Origin: Hypomesus transpacificus
Lineage: Eukaryota; Chordata; Actinopteri; Osmeriformes; Osmeridae
Length of the DNA: 64,000 nucleotides
Direction of reading: 5' to 3'
Assembly (NCBI RefSeq): GCF_021917145.1
Contig: NC_061078.1
Span: 9,747,604-9,811,603 of the forward strand
Part shown: positions 11,436 to 26,238 of the stretch, one piece after another
Position numbering within the stretch: the first letter of the stretch is position 1
Layout of the letters: each line of letters begins with the position of its first letter
Translations under genes and position numbers: made by a program
The notes under the pieces: generated by a model
What the model saw: the letters and a program-made list of their open reading frames with translations, nothing else
Database searches by the model: none
What the model was told of the DNA's origin: nothing

Positions 11436-11629
11436 TACATTTAGTTATTGATCAAACGCTCTTATCCAGAGCGACTTACAGTAAGTACAGAGACATTCCC
11501 CCCATTCCCCCAAGTAGGGTGAAGTGCCTTGCCCAAAGACACAATGTCATTTTGGCACGGCGGGGAATCGATCCAGCAACCTTCTGATTACTACCCCGGT
11601 TCCCTCACCGCTCAGCCATCTGACTCCGC
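11436..11629 (-). mobile_element. tRNA-derived SINE inserted in the left arm only
   Basis: Same family as 879-1065, reversed: tail (ACGCTCTTATCCAGAGCGAC) first, tRNA-like head (CCGCTCAGCCATCTGACTC) last. The matching position in the right arm (near 13425) is an empty site reading straight from ATTCTACATGTAAATCC. The SINE therefore entered after the arms were duplicated, or was present in one arm only. Confidence 0.85.
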
Positions 11630-12465
11630 TCACATTACACAGGTAAATCTATGTACCAGGTAAGTTTAGTAAGTAATTCATAAATAATTGTGTTTCATGT
11701 AATTCCTTTACAACAGCATCAGTACTGTGTTCACGCATAAATCCTTCACAACTCTGCCAATTTGGTTTTAATTCATAGCATCTTAAAAACTCAATAGACA
11801 ATACACATTTCTACTAGGTCTATAGTCAACTGATTTTACACAAACCTGGCGATTACAGTGTAGAGTATTGGAAGTTCTTATTCAATATCTAGTTTTAAGA
11901 ACGGGTATGCACCTGGGGATGTTAAAGATACTATATTGATTCTGTTGTGTCTGTAAGTGAATGTTTAGCAGTATGCTTGTAGCAGTTTGAGAGCTTATGT
12001 CCACATGTCGAGTGCACGTGATGTAGAAGGAACAATACTGTGCAACGCTGTTTTGTTACAGTTTTTGTTCCGCTGGTGTCTGTTTCCTCTAAAGCTTTTC
12101 AGGACTGTAGGAAGTATATTTCAAAGAAGAAGCTGCTTACAAGTAGAAATACCCTGTTCATATGATCAGTTTTGATGTGGTGGTAAACTGTTTTGTGCTT
12201 GTTTGCTTGTATTTGTAACCTGGACGTGTCTCATCAAGACAAGGTTAAACCATATAAAGGTGCTTTCACTTATTTGTGTGACTTGTTTTGTAACTTTTGC
12301 ATTTGTATATCACACAAGCATTATTTTACTTTGTTAAAGTTTTCTCTTAAATCAGTACTAGACAATCCATGTATGTGAAACTGGGCCTTTCAGTTTTAAT
12401 AAACACTTAGGTTTCCAAACATCTGAAAATTATAATAATCAACCTAAACCATTTTTTTTTTGTCA

Positions 12466-12690
12466 AAACCACAACCCTGTCATGCAGAGACAACTGTAAT
12501 AAACGGATAAAACGTTCTCTTTTATTTCTGTTCACATGCAAATTGTATTTGTTCTCAGTATATGTTGGAAGACGGGGGGGGGGGGGGGGGGGGGGGTTGT
12601 AACTAAAATGTATTCATCCATTGCACTTCCTTAGAGACCCAATTCATTGTAACCCTTTTCTGTGTATAGGGATAAAATTAACTATGTGGT
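12466..12690. repeat. 3'-flank repeat D2 (copy of 10150-10385)
   Basis: Same orientation as D1 and similar sequence from ACCCTGTCATGCAGAGACAA to GTGTATAGGGATAAA, but interrupted by the G run. Here it stands alone, without the chemokine exons that adjoin D1. This suggests a remnant of an additional chemokine copy or of the duplication junction. Confidence 0.7.
12574..12596 (+). repeat. Poly-G run, 23 bases
   Basis: Uninterrupted G tract inside D2. The D1 copy has only GGGAGGGGGGGAGG at the same place, so the run expanded in this copy or is a length-uncertain assembly stretch. Confidence 0.85.
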
Positions 12691-13727
12691 AAAGCACATT
12701 TTTGGGGAAATGCATACCAGTCAAGCTAGATTTAGATGAGTATGACGTTTGGACATCTGAGAATTATACGTTTATACATCTGAGAATTATGATAGTCAAC
12801 CTAAACCAAAAATGTTTTTGTCAAAAAGTCTGTTTTTGCCTTTATCATCCTCATTTTTGTACAAGGAAACCCCTTGGGTTCAAGATACTTTCTCTAAAAT
12901 ACCTACTGAGGCAGACGTATTTTAGCATTACAATGAATACATTTCACAGTCATGATATATTTCAGACATCAATACTAATAGTTTACAGACACCAGCGGAA
13001 CAAAAACTGTAACAAAACAGCGTTGCACAGTATTGTTCCTTCTACATCACGTGCACTCGACATGTGGACATAAGCTCTCAAACTGCTACAAGCATACTGC
13101 TAAATATTCACTTACAGACACAACAGAATCAATATAGTATCTTTAACATCCCCAGGTGCATACCCGTTCTTAAAACTAGATATTGAATAAGAACTTTTAA
13201 TACTCTACACTGTAATCGCCAGGTATGTGTAAAATGAGTTGACCTAGTAGAGATGTGTATTGTCTATTGAGTGTTTAAGATGTTATGAATTAAAACCAAA
13301 TTGGCAGAGTTGTGAAGGATTTATGTGTGAACAAAGTACTGATGCTGTTGCAAAAGAATGACATGAAACACAATTATTTATGAAGTACTTACATAACTTA
13401 CCTGGTTACCTGGATTTACATGTAGAATGTTACAGAATATGTGGGAATTAGAAGACAACATTTTTATTGTACTATTAAACCTAATTTCTTTATTTTTCCA
13501 GCAAAGTGTAGCAGAGCATTATGAAACCAATAACAGGAAGAACAAATTGGCTTCCATCGACATGAAAATATTTTCTGCGTAATGCAATAATTTGCATAAT
13601 CGGAAATATCACCAAATTAATTAAACAAGAAGTTGATAAGGAAGTGTTTGAACAAGATGGAGGGCCTTTCTAAGAAGTACCAGCTGCTAGAATGAGAGGA
13701 AACATGATGTGAGTTCCTTCAGCTCCT

Positions 13728-13736
13728 TATAAAATA
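13728..13736 (+). promoter_or_regulatory. TATA box of right chemokine gene
   Basis: TATAAAATA about 95-103 bp before the ATG at 13831, mirrored in the left copy. Confidence 0.7.
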
Positions 13737-13830
13737 GAGGTAAGGACAGACACAGAGCCACACCAGATCATTTGAAAAGATCTTAGTCTCTCAGTCCAGC
13801 CTAGCATCTCTCCCCATCGCTGTGAGGACC

Positions 13831-14389
13831 ATGCAGAACATGACCACTCTAGTCCTTCTGGGGATGCTCTGCACCATATACATGTCTAAGGGTGAGTGTT
13901 TGTCTGTGTCATTGTTGATGATGAGCCATGACAGATAATTGGGTTGCATGAAGTACGGTTTCTATGTGTTAATCAGTGTGTAATAATGTGTTCACAGCTT
14001 CAGAGCCCATTGATACTACAAAAGGCTCCTGCTGTCCAAAATTAATTGACTACAAGATTCCACTGCACAGGTTAAAAGAGTTTGCCTGGACCCCTAGTCG
14101 CTGCCCTTTCAGAGCAATAGTGTAAGTAGGATGAATAGGCTTATTAATTACTCAAAAAAGTATGCTGAGTAGCCTACATTTTCTCTAAAGTGTTTAATGT
14201 GTGTTATGATGAGTAATGTTTGTGTTCAATGTGTCTATTTACAGGTTTACAACAAAAGCCAACAAGAAGTTTTGTGTCAACCCCTCTCAGAACTGGGTGA
14301 TGAACCACATAGAAAACATTGGTAGCCGTTCAACACCTGTCATGTCATCGGTGATGTCCTCAACCACTGCATCAACCAAAACAGCATAG
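13831..14389 (+). CDS. CC chemokine, right copy of inverted pair
   Basis: Three exons: 13831-13891, 13998-14121 and 14245-14389 (TAG), encoding 109 residues with the same architecture as the left copy: signal peptide, adjacent Cys pair (GSCCPKL), third Cys in SRCPFRAIV, fourth in KKFCVNPSQNWV, and a Ser/Thr-rich tail ending TKTA. Coding sequence differs from the left copy at seven of 330 positions. Five change an amino acid (Ala/Thr, Leu/Val and Ser/Thr in the signal peptide, Ala/Pro before the CC motif, Phe/Leu just after it) and two are silent. Both copies look intact and should be secreted leukocyte attractants. Assignment to CCL17/22-like is positional inference. AATAAA follows at 14521. 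Confidence 0.92.
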
Positions 14390-14520
14390 CCCATCAAAAT
14401 TCTGTATGGTAGCAGATCCCGTTAGCTCAAGGATTGCAACAGTTGTAATATTTTTTACTGACGTAATATTCACATTTTTACCAAGTTCTTTATGATATTG
14501 TGGTACATATTTCCTTTTTA

Positions 14521-14526
14521 AATAAA
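14521..14526 (+). terminator. Polyadenylation signal of right chemokine gene
   Basis: AATAAA 132 bases after the stop, in TTTTTAAATAAATTGTG. It lies outside the inverted repeat, so the two chemokine transcripts should have different 3' ends. Confidence 0.55.
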
Positions 14527-14529
14527 TTG

Positions 14530-15573
14530 TGTCTTCTCAAGATATACAACCTTGCCATTGTTGTAACTTTGATGAAAAGTATAAATAAAATGAATATATT
14601 CACATAACAGGCTATTAAGGAATCTATGTCCGTTCCAGTTTGAAACACAACTACGGCTTTATTTTAGTTTTTACTTAATTCCACAGTTTGAGTTGAGTTG
14701 GTTAAACTATTCATCGGTATGTTTCATGGTTTGCAAAGGTGGTTAACTACACGTACCACGTCATTGCGTCAAATTAGTCCGCCGTGTCCACGCAAAGGAG
14801 TGGCACGCACGACGCATGGCTCGTTCATCAGCTGTGCCACCACGTCATATCTTCCAACACAATCCTCTGTTATCCGCGCCCATACCCAGGACCGCTATAT
14901 CTATTAAACAGTTTTTCCCCACCGGAAACCTTCATGTGCACGCAAAGGCGTCATGAATGAAAATCATTGTCTGAATTCACAAATCTGAACATAAAACCCA
15001 GGACACGCTGCAAGGTATGACATGTATTTGTCGTTTTGGTGTTTATTCCGATTCAGTAACCCACAATTCCTCTTTGTAAACGGAGAGTCAGACATTTTCG
15101 AGCAAGTAGCTAAGAAAACAAGACATGATGACAGGACATATGCATGTTTTGGTTTTCAGTCAATAAGTTATCAGTATGTTTTTTTCTTCTGCTCCAGTAG
15201 CCCTATCCAACAGTAATTGCTGCATGAACAGTCAGTCTAATCTTTCCAACGTCCCACTGAATGAATGGCTAACATACCGTTTCAAAGTGTAAAGCGCAAC
15301 GAAGAATTTGTTCTCGTTTGAACGTAAATGACAATACCAATTTATCGGTGACCAATTTCATATTAGGGTGTGAAGCCACACCTTGTCTCAAATTTCGTAT
15401 TTTCTTACTTGCATGCCCTGTTTGTCCAGTAAACGCGTATGACTTGTAATTCCTTTTAGGGCTGTGACACGTTTTGTGTATATAGACAATTTCGTACAGG
15501 GCCTGCAAAGGAATTTCTGTACATAATGTTACAATGCCTAATACTAAAACAATTATTTTGGGATCATTCACAG
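14530..15573. other. Intergenic and probable matcap1 5' region
   Basis: No coding exon recognised. CpG-containing sequence around 14740-14900 could be the matcap1 promoter. A plausible splice acceptor (CATTCACAG at 15565-15573) precedes the first coding exon, so an untranslated exon may lie in this stretch. Confidence 0.4.
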
Positions 15574-15604
15574 CGTTGGGGCGGGAGGAAGGGTTTTTCC
15601 AGGG

Positions 15605-18353
15605 ATGGTTGTGGATCTGGATGAGGGTTGTATGGACCGGGCCGTGGACGGGGATGTTAGGGGGAGTTGCAGGGACTTGCTGGGGCCAGAACATAGACCA
15701 GACCCACCCAAAACCACCATCACCTCTACCAGGTCTAGGGCCAGAACTGTCAGTGTCAACAAAAGGGAGCAAGCGTCTCAAAATGGACTTCAGGCTCAGT
15801 CTGGACCCTCCCACTCTAACTCTGGCCTGTCTAAAGAGGCAGTGGTGGAGAAGAGGCAGGCCACTGCTACGGCAACTACCATAGCGAGATCAGGGCCGAC
15901 CACTCCCAAACCGCCACTCCGACAACCCCTCAGCCTGGAGGTCACACCCCAAAGCTACCGGAGGTCAGAGCCAGCAACAGACAGACGGGTCCTACAGCCT
16001 CCCTGGCGCAGCGGTGGCCCTTCACCCCCCGCCGGCAGCCTGACCAGCCCCAGCCTAGGCCCCGGGGGCTGGATGCGCCGCAGCGAGAGCACCTGCACGG
16101 TTAACTCCTCTCTAGGCCTCCGGACTGCCAGAGGGCGCATGCGCCCGGCCACCTCTCTGCCCCATATTGCTCGGGGGGTGGGAACCAGCGCTCTGCCATC
16201 GCCTTCCACCCCCCGTGGACCCTGCCTGCTGGTGGCCCTCCGGCCTGTTAACCTGGATCAGGAGAAACAGGCATTCTTCCAATCTGACTACAAGTACGAG
16301 CCACAGTTTGAGTACTCCCAGCCTGAGCCCAGCACAGTGCTGAAGAAATACAAGGAGGGTTCGGGCCTCTTTCTTTCACAGGTAGAGAAAACATAGATAA
16401 AACATATTGGTGGGAGTAGGATATGGGCTTAGGACAGCTTGGTGTGATATGACACTGTCAAGAGAATCTGCCATATTTTATCAATCTTGTTTTTCTCTCT
16501 AAATGTATAAGTTGAATAAAAGTACTGAAGATCATTTTAGAATCTCTATCTTAGAAACCCAATATTAATTCAAGTGTGGTAAAACAGTTATTTGTTGACA
16601 TAAAACCGAAACCACCCTTTGACTTCCTTTCTGTCTCCATCCATAGGCTGTAGGGATCATGGAGTGTGTTCTGAGGAAGTTTGGCTCCTATGAGAACTTT
16701 GAGGAGGTGACAGGAGGAAGTGTGCTACCCAAGAGTCGAGTCTGGGCAGCAGCTCGAAAGTACCTGCAGAAGGAGGGCTGTGTTGGAGAAGTGAGCTTGG
16801 GTGTCTGTTAAGAATGTACCATCCTTAGTTTGTTTTATGTGTGCTATGTTTTTATCTGATGATCGTAGATCAATGATGACAATTCTTCTGGTATGTGTTG
16901 ATCCAGATTTGTAGTCTTTGTCTCGATGATGATGATGATGATGGCATGTGGGGACTTTAGGTGGTGGTGTGTCTGTCTGAGGAGCTGCTGTCTCAGGCTG
17001 TGATGATGGTGGAGAGTTGCCGGCCTACCCTGACCATCAACCTGTCTGGGGCTCGGCAGCACTGGCTGGAGGGCATGCTGAGGCATGAGATAGGTAGGTA
17101 CGGTACACTGCACCTACACAGCCCTGACACCTATAGGTACTATTTCACCAGGGTTTTACACAACTATTTATCTTGTTTGTTTGGGCCCATTTTAAGACTT
17201 AAGGAGAAGGAATGTCGCCTAGCATAACAAAGCATAACAAGCTTGTGACTCAATATTGTCAAGATTCTTTCCATCAGAAATCCTATTAACCTTCTGTCTC
17301 CAGTTTCCTTCAGTTTGTATTTACAATGTTGAGTGTACGTTACAAACCAGGACCTGTTTTGACCAAAATCTGCCTTTTTCCGTATAGGCACACACTACTT
17401 GCGTGGCGTGAACAACAATCTTCAGCCCTGGGGCACCTCGGTGGGTAGAAAGCAGTATGGCCTCAAGCCAGCCAATCCCACGGAGGAGGGCCTGGCGAGC
17501 TTGCACAGTGTGCTGCTGCGGAAGCAGCCGTACCTGTGGCGTGCGGCCCTGCTGTACTACACAGTGTACCACGCAGCTAATATGAGCTTCAGCCAGCTCT
17601 TTGTTCATATCGCCCGCTTTGTCCAGGACCCAGCAGTGCGTTGGGAGTACTGCCTGCGTGCCAAGAGGGGCCAGACGGACACTTCCCAACCAGGTGAGCA
17701 TAAATGGACATACACACAACGTGTGTAATAATGTGCATGTGCACATGGCCTTATTTATACTGGCCATTTAAGTATTCTAGGAAAATACATAAGATTACAT
17801 ATACAGAAAATATTCTACACCCATGTTGACCCAACTGCATGAAATGAGAAATAGGTTTTCATTTATTGTTGCTTTGTCTATGTCAGGTTGCTTCAGTAAA
17901 GATCAGGTTTACTTGGATGGAATCCTCAGGATTCTCCGACATCGGAGGAACATCGACTTCAAGATGTTAACCTCTCTGGGAAAGGTCAGTCTGAATTCTG
18001 GTGAACAGTCTGGTCAATTTACTGTACCCTGTAGACCTCTTCTAGGTTCTACCTACTAAAATACCTTGATTATCTGCTATTCAATGCACTGTGTGTCTGA
18101 AGCTTTGGATAAATGGTAGATAAATGTACAGACACCCATGATAATATTACTAATAATGATGATGGTAACTTCTATCCTGACCCTTTTTAAGGTGTCCTAT
18201 GAAGATGTGGAGAGGCTTCGTCACCAGGCGGTACTCCGTCGTACAAGAATCCCTCACTTCATGCAGGACCAAGAGCGTTACCTCCAGCACCTAGACAACA
18301 TTGTGACAGTCAACGAACTAGATGACGCCCAGCTGCAAGAAATCCTACCATGA
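15605..18353 (+). CDS. matcap1: Microtubule-associated tyrosine carboxypeptidase 1 (KIAA0895L)
   Basis: Six exons: 15605-16381, 16647-16790, 16961-17093, 17388-17693, 17887-17984 and 18192-18353 (TGA), encoding 539 residues; the human protein is shorter (about 470). The enzyme removes the C-terminal tyrosine of alpha-tubulin on microtubules. The N-terminal half is disordered and Pro/Ser/Arg-rich, with the conserved MRRSESTCTVNSS and LLVALRPVNLDQEKQAFFQS. The metalloprotease domain follows, with the zinc-binding HExxxH as RHEIGTHYLRG (about residues 349-354), then NPTEEGLASLHSVL, RAKRGQTDTSQPGCFSKDQV and the C-terminal VPHFMQD-like IPHFMQDQERY. All these match KIAA0895L rather than KIAA0895. 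The catalytic His codons are split from their neighbours by the exon 3/4 junction at Gly. The ATG choice rests on it being the first in frame after a likely acceptor. Intron 2 has a (GAT)n run. Confidence 0.93.
16924..16944 (+). repeat. (GAT)n microsatellite
   Basis: Six to seven GAT units in matcap1 intron 2, ending 16 bases before the exon 3 acceptor. Confidence 0.8.
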
Positions 18354-20974
18354 TTTTCTACCAGGTTGGAGGTTACAATCCATTAAACCAGGGATTATAC
18401 ATGTACCAAGGCAATACCATGTGTACAACATAGAACCTGTGGAACATATCGCCAGTTGGGACACTTGGATTGATACAGTATTATAGATTACTTGAGTATT
18501 GATGCAAAGAAGGTACCTGGGACTTGGATTATCATATCGTACAGGGGTTCATACGAGAGGTGGATTATTATAATCTCCATTCTCGAATCATGTACTCTGC
18601 CAGTATCTATGAATCCTGTGAACATCAACTTTTGTCCAATGCATGTCTGGGCAGCATTTCCAACAAATTATTGCAAACACACCCCTTGCTTCCACATGCC
18701 TTTACTCGCGCCATAAAGTTACCTCAATACTGCAGTGCTGGGATATAGGACCTAGCATCAACCTGCATACATTTCGGTGCACACAAATATTTTAACTGCA
18801 TCCAACACTTGTGTGTTTTAGCCTTTGTAACTCATGTACTGTAATTATGCAAGTATTTATTATTTTAAGTTTGTTGTTTCATTGTAAAACAAATGAATGT
18901 CTATGGTATTAGCTTTATACTGTATCTCCCTTTTTGCGGAGGGGTTAGTTTACGCCTTAGATTTTTCAGCTTTTCAAAAGGGCACCAAGGAGCTCTCCAT
19001 ATAAGAACCCAGGGACAAAGTCAACTGAGACCTAGTGCCAATGGACTCAACTTTACACAACTCTTCTAATGTTGTGTTTTATAATCAGACCATGATTGTG
19101 TTACCGAGAGCGTCCTTGGTGGTCTTTGATATCAACGCTAATGTGATGTGATCGCCCAAGCTTCCGTGGCAACCAACCTTTGATCCTTAAGCCTATAGAC
19201 AGCTAAAGATGATGTGCTACCATGACTACCTAAATACACTTTCATGCCTGTCTGACAGGCAGCCAAAGCTGGCCAGTCACCATAGCTTCCTCATTACTTT
19301 GCATGACATGCAGGTTAGTGATTGGCTGAGGAAAATAAGGGGGAGGGGTGTTTGTGGGCGTGCCTTAGATGGGTTTAGAAACCATCTATTTTAGCTAGCT
19401 AGGATGTATTTGTAGACACTGCATTTTAACCTTAGCAGTTGAGTCAGTTTGAGGGTGTTTGTTTAGTAGACCGGGCAAAGCCTCTGGTGACTCAAGAATT
19501 ATTCTATAATGACTATGGATCAAATTTTCATTATAATAACTTCTCATGAATTATCAGTCTAAACAAATTGAAAAGTCAATCTTTTCAGTATCTGTATATC
19601 TTAAGTTTGCCTTTGAAATTAAAATGTGATTATAATAATGATCAGTATGGCAGGTTTGTTTACATTAGACCCACTGGCAATTTAGAAATAAGTGGGCTGC
19701 TCCACCTCCACAAATTCTACCAGACTTTTGAAAAGTGTTTTGCCCGGGTTCAGTCTAAACAAACATCTATTTGTATTGCACGAATGTTGCACATGTTCTG
19801 GAAATAATCTGATATTTCCAGGCTATTTATTAAAACAACACTCCACACTCAGTGTCATCTTTGATTCTGTAAAAATTGAATGTGCACTCTGGTCTTCCTA
19901 GACATGTATGTAAAAGCTCTACATTTGAAAGCAAGCTCAAAGCTTTTTGGGGCCTTACTGCCACAGAACATACTATTACCTCACCATGTTTTGTACACAT
20001 GAAAAGTAGACACACATAATGCAGCTCATGAAGGGCAAACATGGTGATTATCAATCACAAACAGTGGATGACACCATTTATATGTCTCCTAATCATATTT
20101 TGTCTAGTAAATAGTTTACACAATAAACAGCATAATGTCAGTTATGCTTAGTCACTAACTGACTTGGCGACAGGAAGTTCCTTCTGGAGGCTTATCCACT
20201 GAACTTACATGGTTGTTCTCCAAACCAGATGCTCAGTAGTGTATTGGGCTCTGCCCCTCCAGTCCCTGTTTTTCTTCTGCTGCCTTTTCTGGACAATGGA
20301 AAATAAAGACAGTCCTGTGAATGCCTTTGGGATACTCTCCAATAGAAGGATATGAACATTAACAATCAATAACTAATAGACTTAAAAGTGAGTATTGGGA
20401 TTGCTCTAAGTTGTTTTTCCAAACCTTTCCTAATTAACTACATTAACCATTTATGGGATAGCCCCCCTGTTTTAGTTGATCTTTGAGCATTTGATTGCTT
20501 TATATTTGGGATATATTTTTACTGCTTGTCCATGTTTCTGAAGTTCATGCAAAGTACATTCACTACTGTAATTAATTTGAATGCAGTTCAAATTGCTTTT
20601 GTCTGCTAAACAAATATGATTTATTTAAATGCTTAGTGAGTGTAATGAATGAAATCAGAATCATCGGGCATGGGATCATCTTTAATTAACCTGGATAATC
20701 CAAGCTAGTTTGTAACAATCCAGTATTTTGTAATCCAACCTTCTCACCCTTATCTAAACTCAGAAAATTGTTTGTCCATATGCTTTTTCCTTAATAAAAA
20801 TAAAAGAGATGACACACAACCTGACACGATATTTACGATCGATCAGACTGCTCTGACAAATGTATTTGGGACTGTTATCCCTTCAAATAACTAAATGCTC
20901 ATGATAAATACATTTACAATGAGAATAGTCTAATTTTTCATAAAATAAAACACACCCCCTTTAAATAAAAATGG
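18354..20974. other. matcap1 3' region and intergenic sequence
   Basis: No further coding exon is recognised. Candidate polyadenylation signals on the plus strand are AATAAA at 20123-20128 and 20302-20307, so the matcap1 3' untranslated region could run for nearly 2 kb. The two genes matcap1 and csnk2a2 converge here. Confidence 0.4.
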
Positions 20975-20980
20975 TTTATT
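20975..20980 (-). terminator. Candidate csnk2a2 polyadenylation signal
   Basis: Minus strand AATAAA about 450 bases past the proposed csnk2a2 stop. Confidence 0.4.
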
Positions 20981-21432
20981 CTCTTTCAATATAGTATTTG
21001 TTCTATCCATAGCAGAAAAGAGCCTCCATGCCACTCAGTGCTATTACCTGGAATATAATCTCAGGTCACCACAGCTTCATACTGACTCACATATCTTACA
21101 GCACAACACTGGCTTTATACTGATCCAACAACAGTCACTTTGCTCATTTTAAAACTGGGGTTGAGATGGGGAGGGGGCAGGACTGGGATATGTTGAGGGG
21201 GTTCGAGAATGGAAGTCACACGTCGAAGCTTGGGTCCAATGCACTTTGTTGGTGACTGGGCCAAGCAGTGCCACAAAGGGCTATGGGGGATTGTGCAAGA
21301 AGATATAAGGTTTGAATCCAAGTGTGTTTGTGTTTGTATGTTGCTAATTGACATATCGCTCCAGTATGGCTGTTGACTTGGAGGCAGCGGTTTCTGCCAC
21401 GAAAAGGTCACAAGTTGAGGTAACAAAGGTTT

Positions 21433-25015
<3,583 letters not shown>

Positions 25016-26238
25016 CGCGAGCTTGGGCGCTCGTTGTTGATGAAGTTCACCTTGCACAGCGGTCCTCTTGGCGCGAAATTGGAAGGCAAAGCACAGACTT
25101 TCGGAGATTCCAGGCTTTATTATCTCAGAGTACAGTTTAACATTGGTTTGGGCGACTTTCGCCAGGAGTTGCTGACTGTAGTCTACTGCCAAATTCTTCC
25201 GACCCGCAGCACTTGCGGTGCGAATAGTTAGTGCTACAATGAACGAGTGCCTGAGCCCCCTGAACAGCCTGTTAGGCAGGATGTGATGATGGCCCGCCAG
25301 CTTCAGGGAGGCGACAGGAGAAGGGAGAAAGAGGATGAGGTAGAGCACAATATTGAAAATGTGGGATTCAATTGCGTACAGCTGGCAAATATATCTAACA
25401 CAAAAAAAATCGGAACTAACTAATAAGCTAACTAGCAAGCTACACAAATCAATAGGCCGAGAACAGGTTTAGCTAGCTTAGCTAACGTTAGCAAGCTAAT
25501 TTAATTTGAAAGACCCCCCTCTTTGAGGGCAAGGGCCGAACAACTCTATAGACAAGCGGGTATAACTATGAAACAATTTGCTTTGCAAAAATTATATTTG
25601 TCAATAATTAGCTTGACAAATCAACTACTACGATAGCATTGCTAGCTACGTGTGAGCTCATTTGTTATAGAAATGGTGGTTGACAGCTGGCTAGCCCCGC
25701 ACTCACTCACTGACTCAGAGGAAGTCCTACCGACATGTAGCACGCTATCAATGCTGTGCTTATGACCCTCACCGGGGCGCAGAGTTCGAAAGATGTTGGA
25801 GAAAAAAAAATCACTAAATAAAATCTTTGAATAACCGTTACGAAATAGATGTATTTTCACGCTATCGTCTGCTGCAAGAGAGCACCGCGATTCCTGCCGT
25901 TGCTGGTCTCCCGTTGCAACAAACATCACCCGGAAGTAATAATGTACATCCAGTAACCCCAAGGTTTTGAGTAGAAGAACCTGCCCAAGAAACTACATTG
26001 ATATAATTAATGTCTTTGGTTGCATCAAGGCGTCCATGTCAGCCCATACCATTTGCATTTTGTTTTTGTTATTTAGTCACAGCTGATTATTTTTAGTATT
26101 CTTTTTTTTTTCAGGCAGCACCAACTAAATCCTGTTTCCAGTAACATTTGTGTTGATCTAGTCAATGATTACGAAGCTCTACTGGTGACACATTTATTGT
26201 AAGCTACTTGGACACAAAAAACTTTAAAGTGATCATAG
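25016..26238. other. csnk2a2 5' region and intergenic sequence
   Basis: Immediately upstream of the csnk2a2 start is a CpG-containing leader (25016-25330). A teleost promoter-type word block, AGCTAGCTTAGCTAACGTTA, lies at 25471-25490. Another GC-rich segment follows at 25680-25930 and might hold an upstream untranslated exon. No coding sequence recognised. Confidence 0.45.

Larger units (their letters stand above)
10392..12084. repeat. Left arm of inverted repeat
   Basis: Its reverse complement reappears at 12985-14468 with only scattered differences. This arm is about 200 bp longer because of a SINE at 11436-11629; without it the two arms are almost exactly equal (about 1.49 kb). Each arm contains a whole chemokine gene plus about 1 kb of upstream sequence, with promoters facing the centre. 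The inner border is near GTTCCGCTGGTGTCTG (about 12069-12084). Confidence 0.9.
12085..12984. other. Spacer of the chemokine palindrome
   Basis: About 900 bp between the arms. It holds the second copy of the 3'-flank repeat (12466-12690) and a run of 23 G (12574-12596). A short direct repeat, ATCTGA-AATTAT...TCAACCTAAACC, occurs at about 12420-12452 and 12776-12808. No coding exon is convincing. It functions, if at all, as the shared upstream region of two divergent chemokine promoters. Confidence 0.6.
12985..14468. repeat. Right arm of inverted repeat
   Basis: Reverse complement of 10392-12084 without the SINE. Intron lengths agree exactly between arms (106 and 123 bp). Outside about 14468 the similarity to the left arm stops. 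Confidence 0.9.

Noticed and set aside
15269-15814. 181-codon minus-strand frame beginning MGGSRLSLKSILRRLL
   Set aside because: Antisense to the first matcap1 exon. No homology recognised, and the plus-strand frame continues into a well-supported protein.
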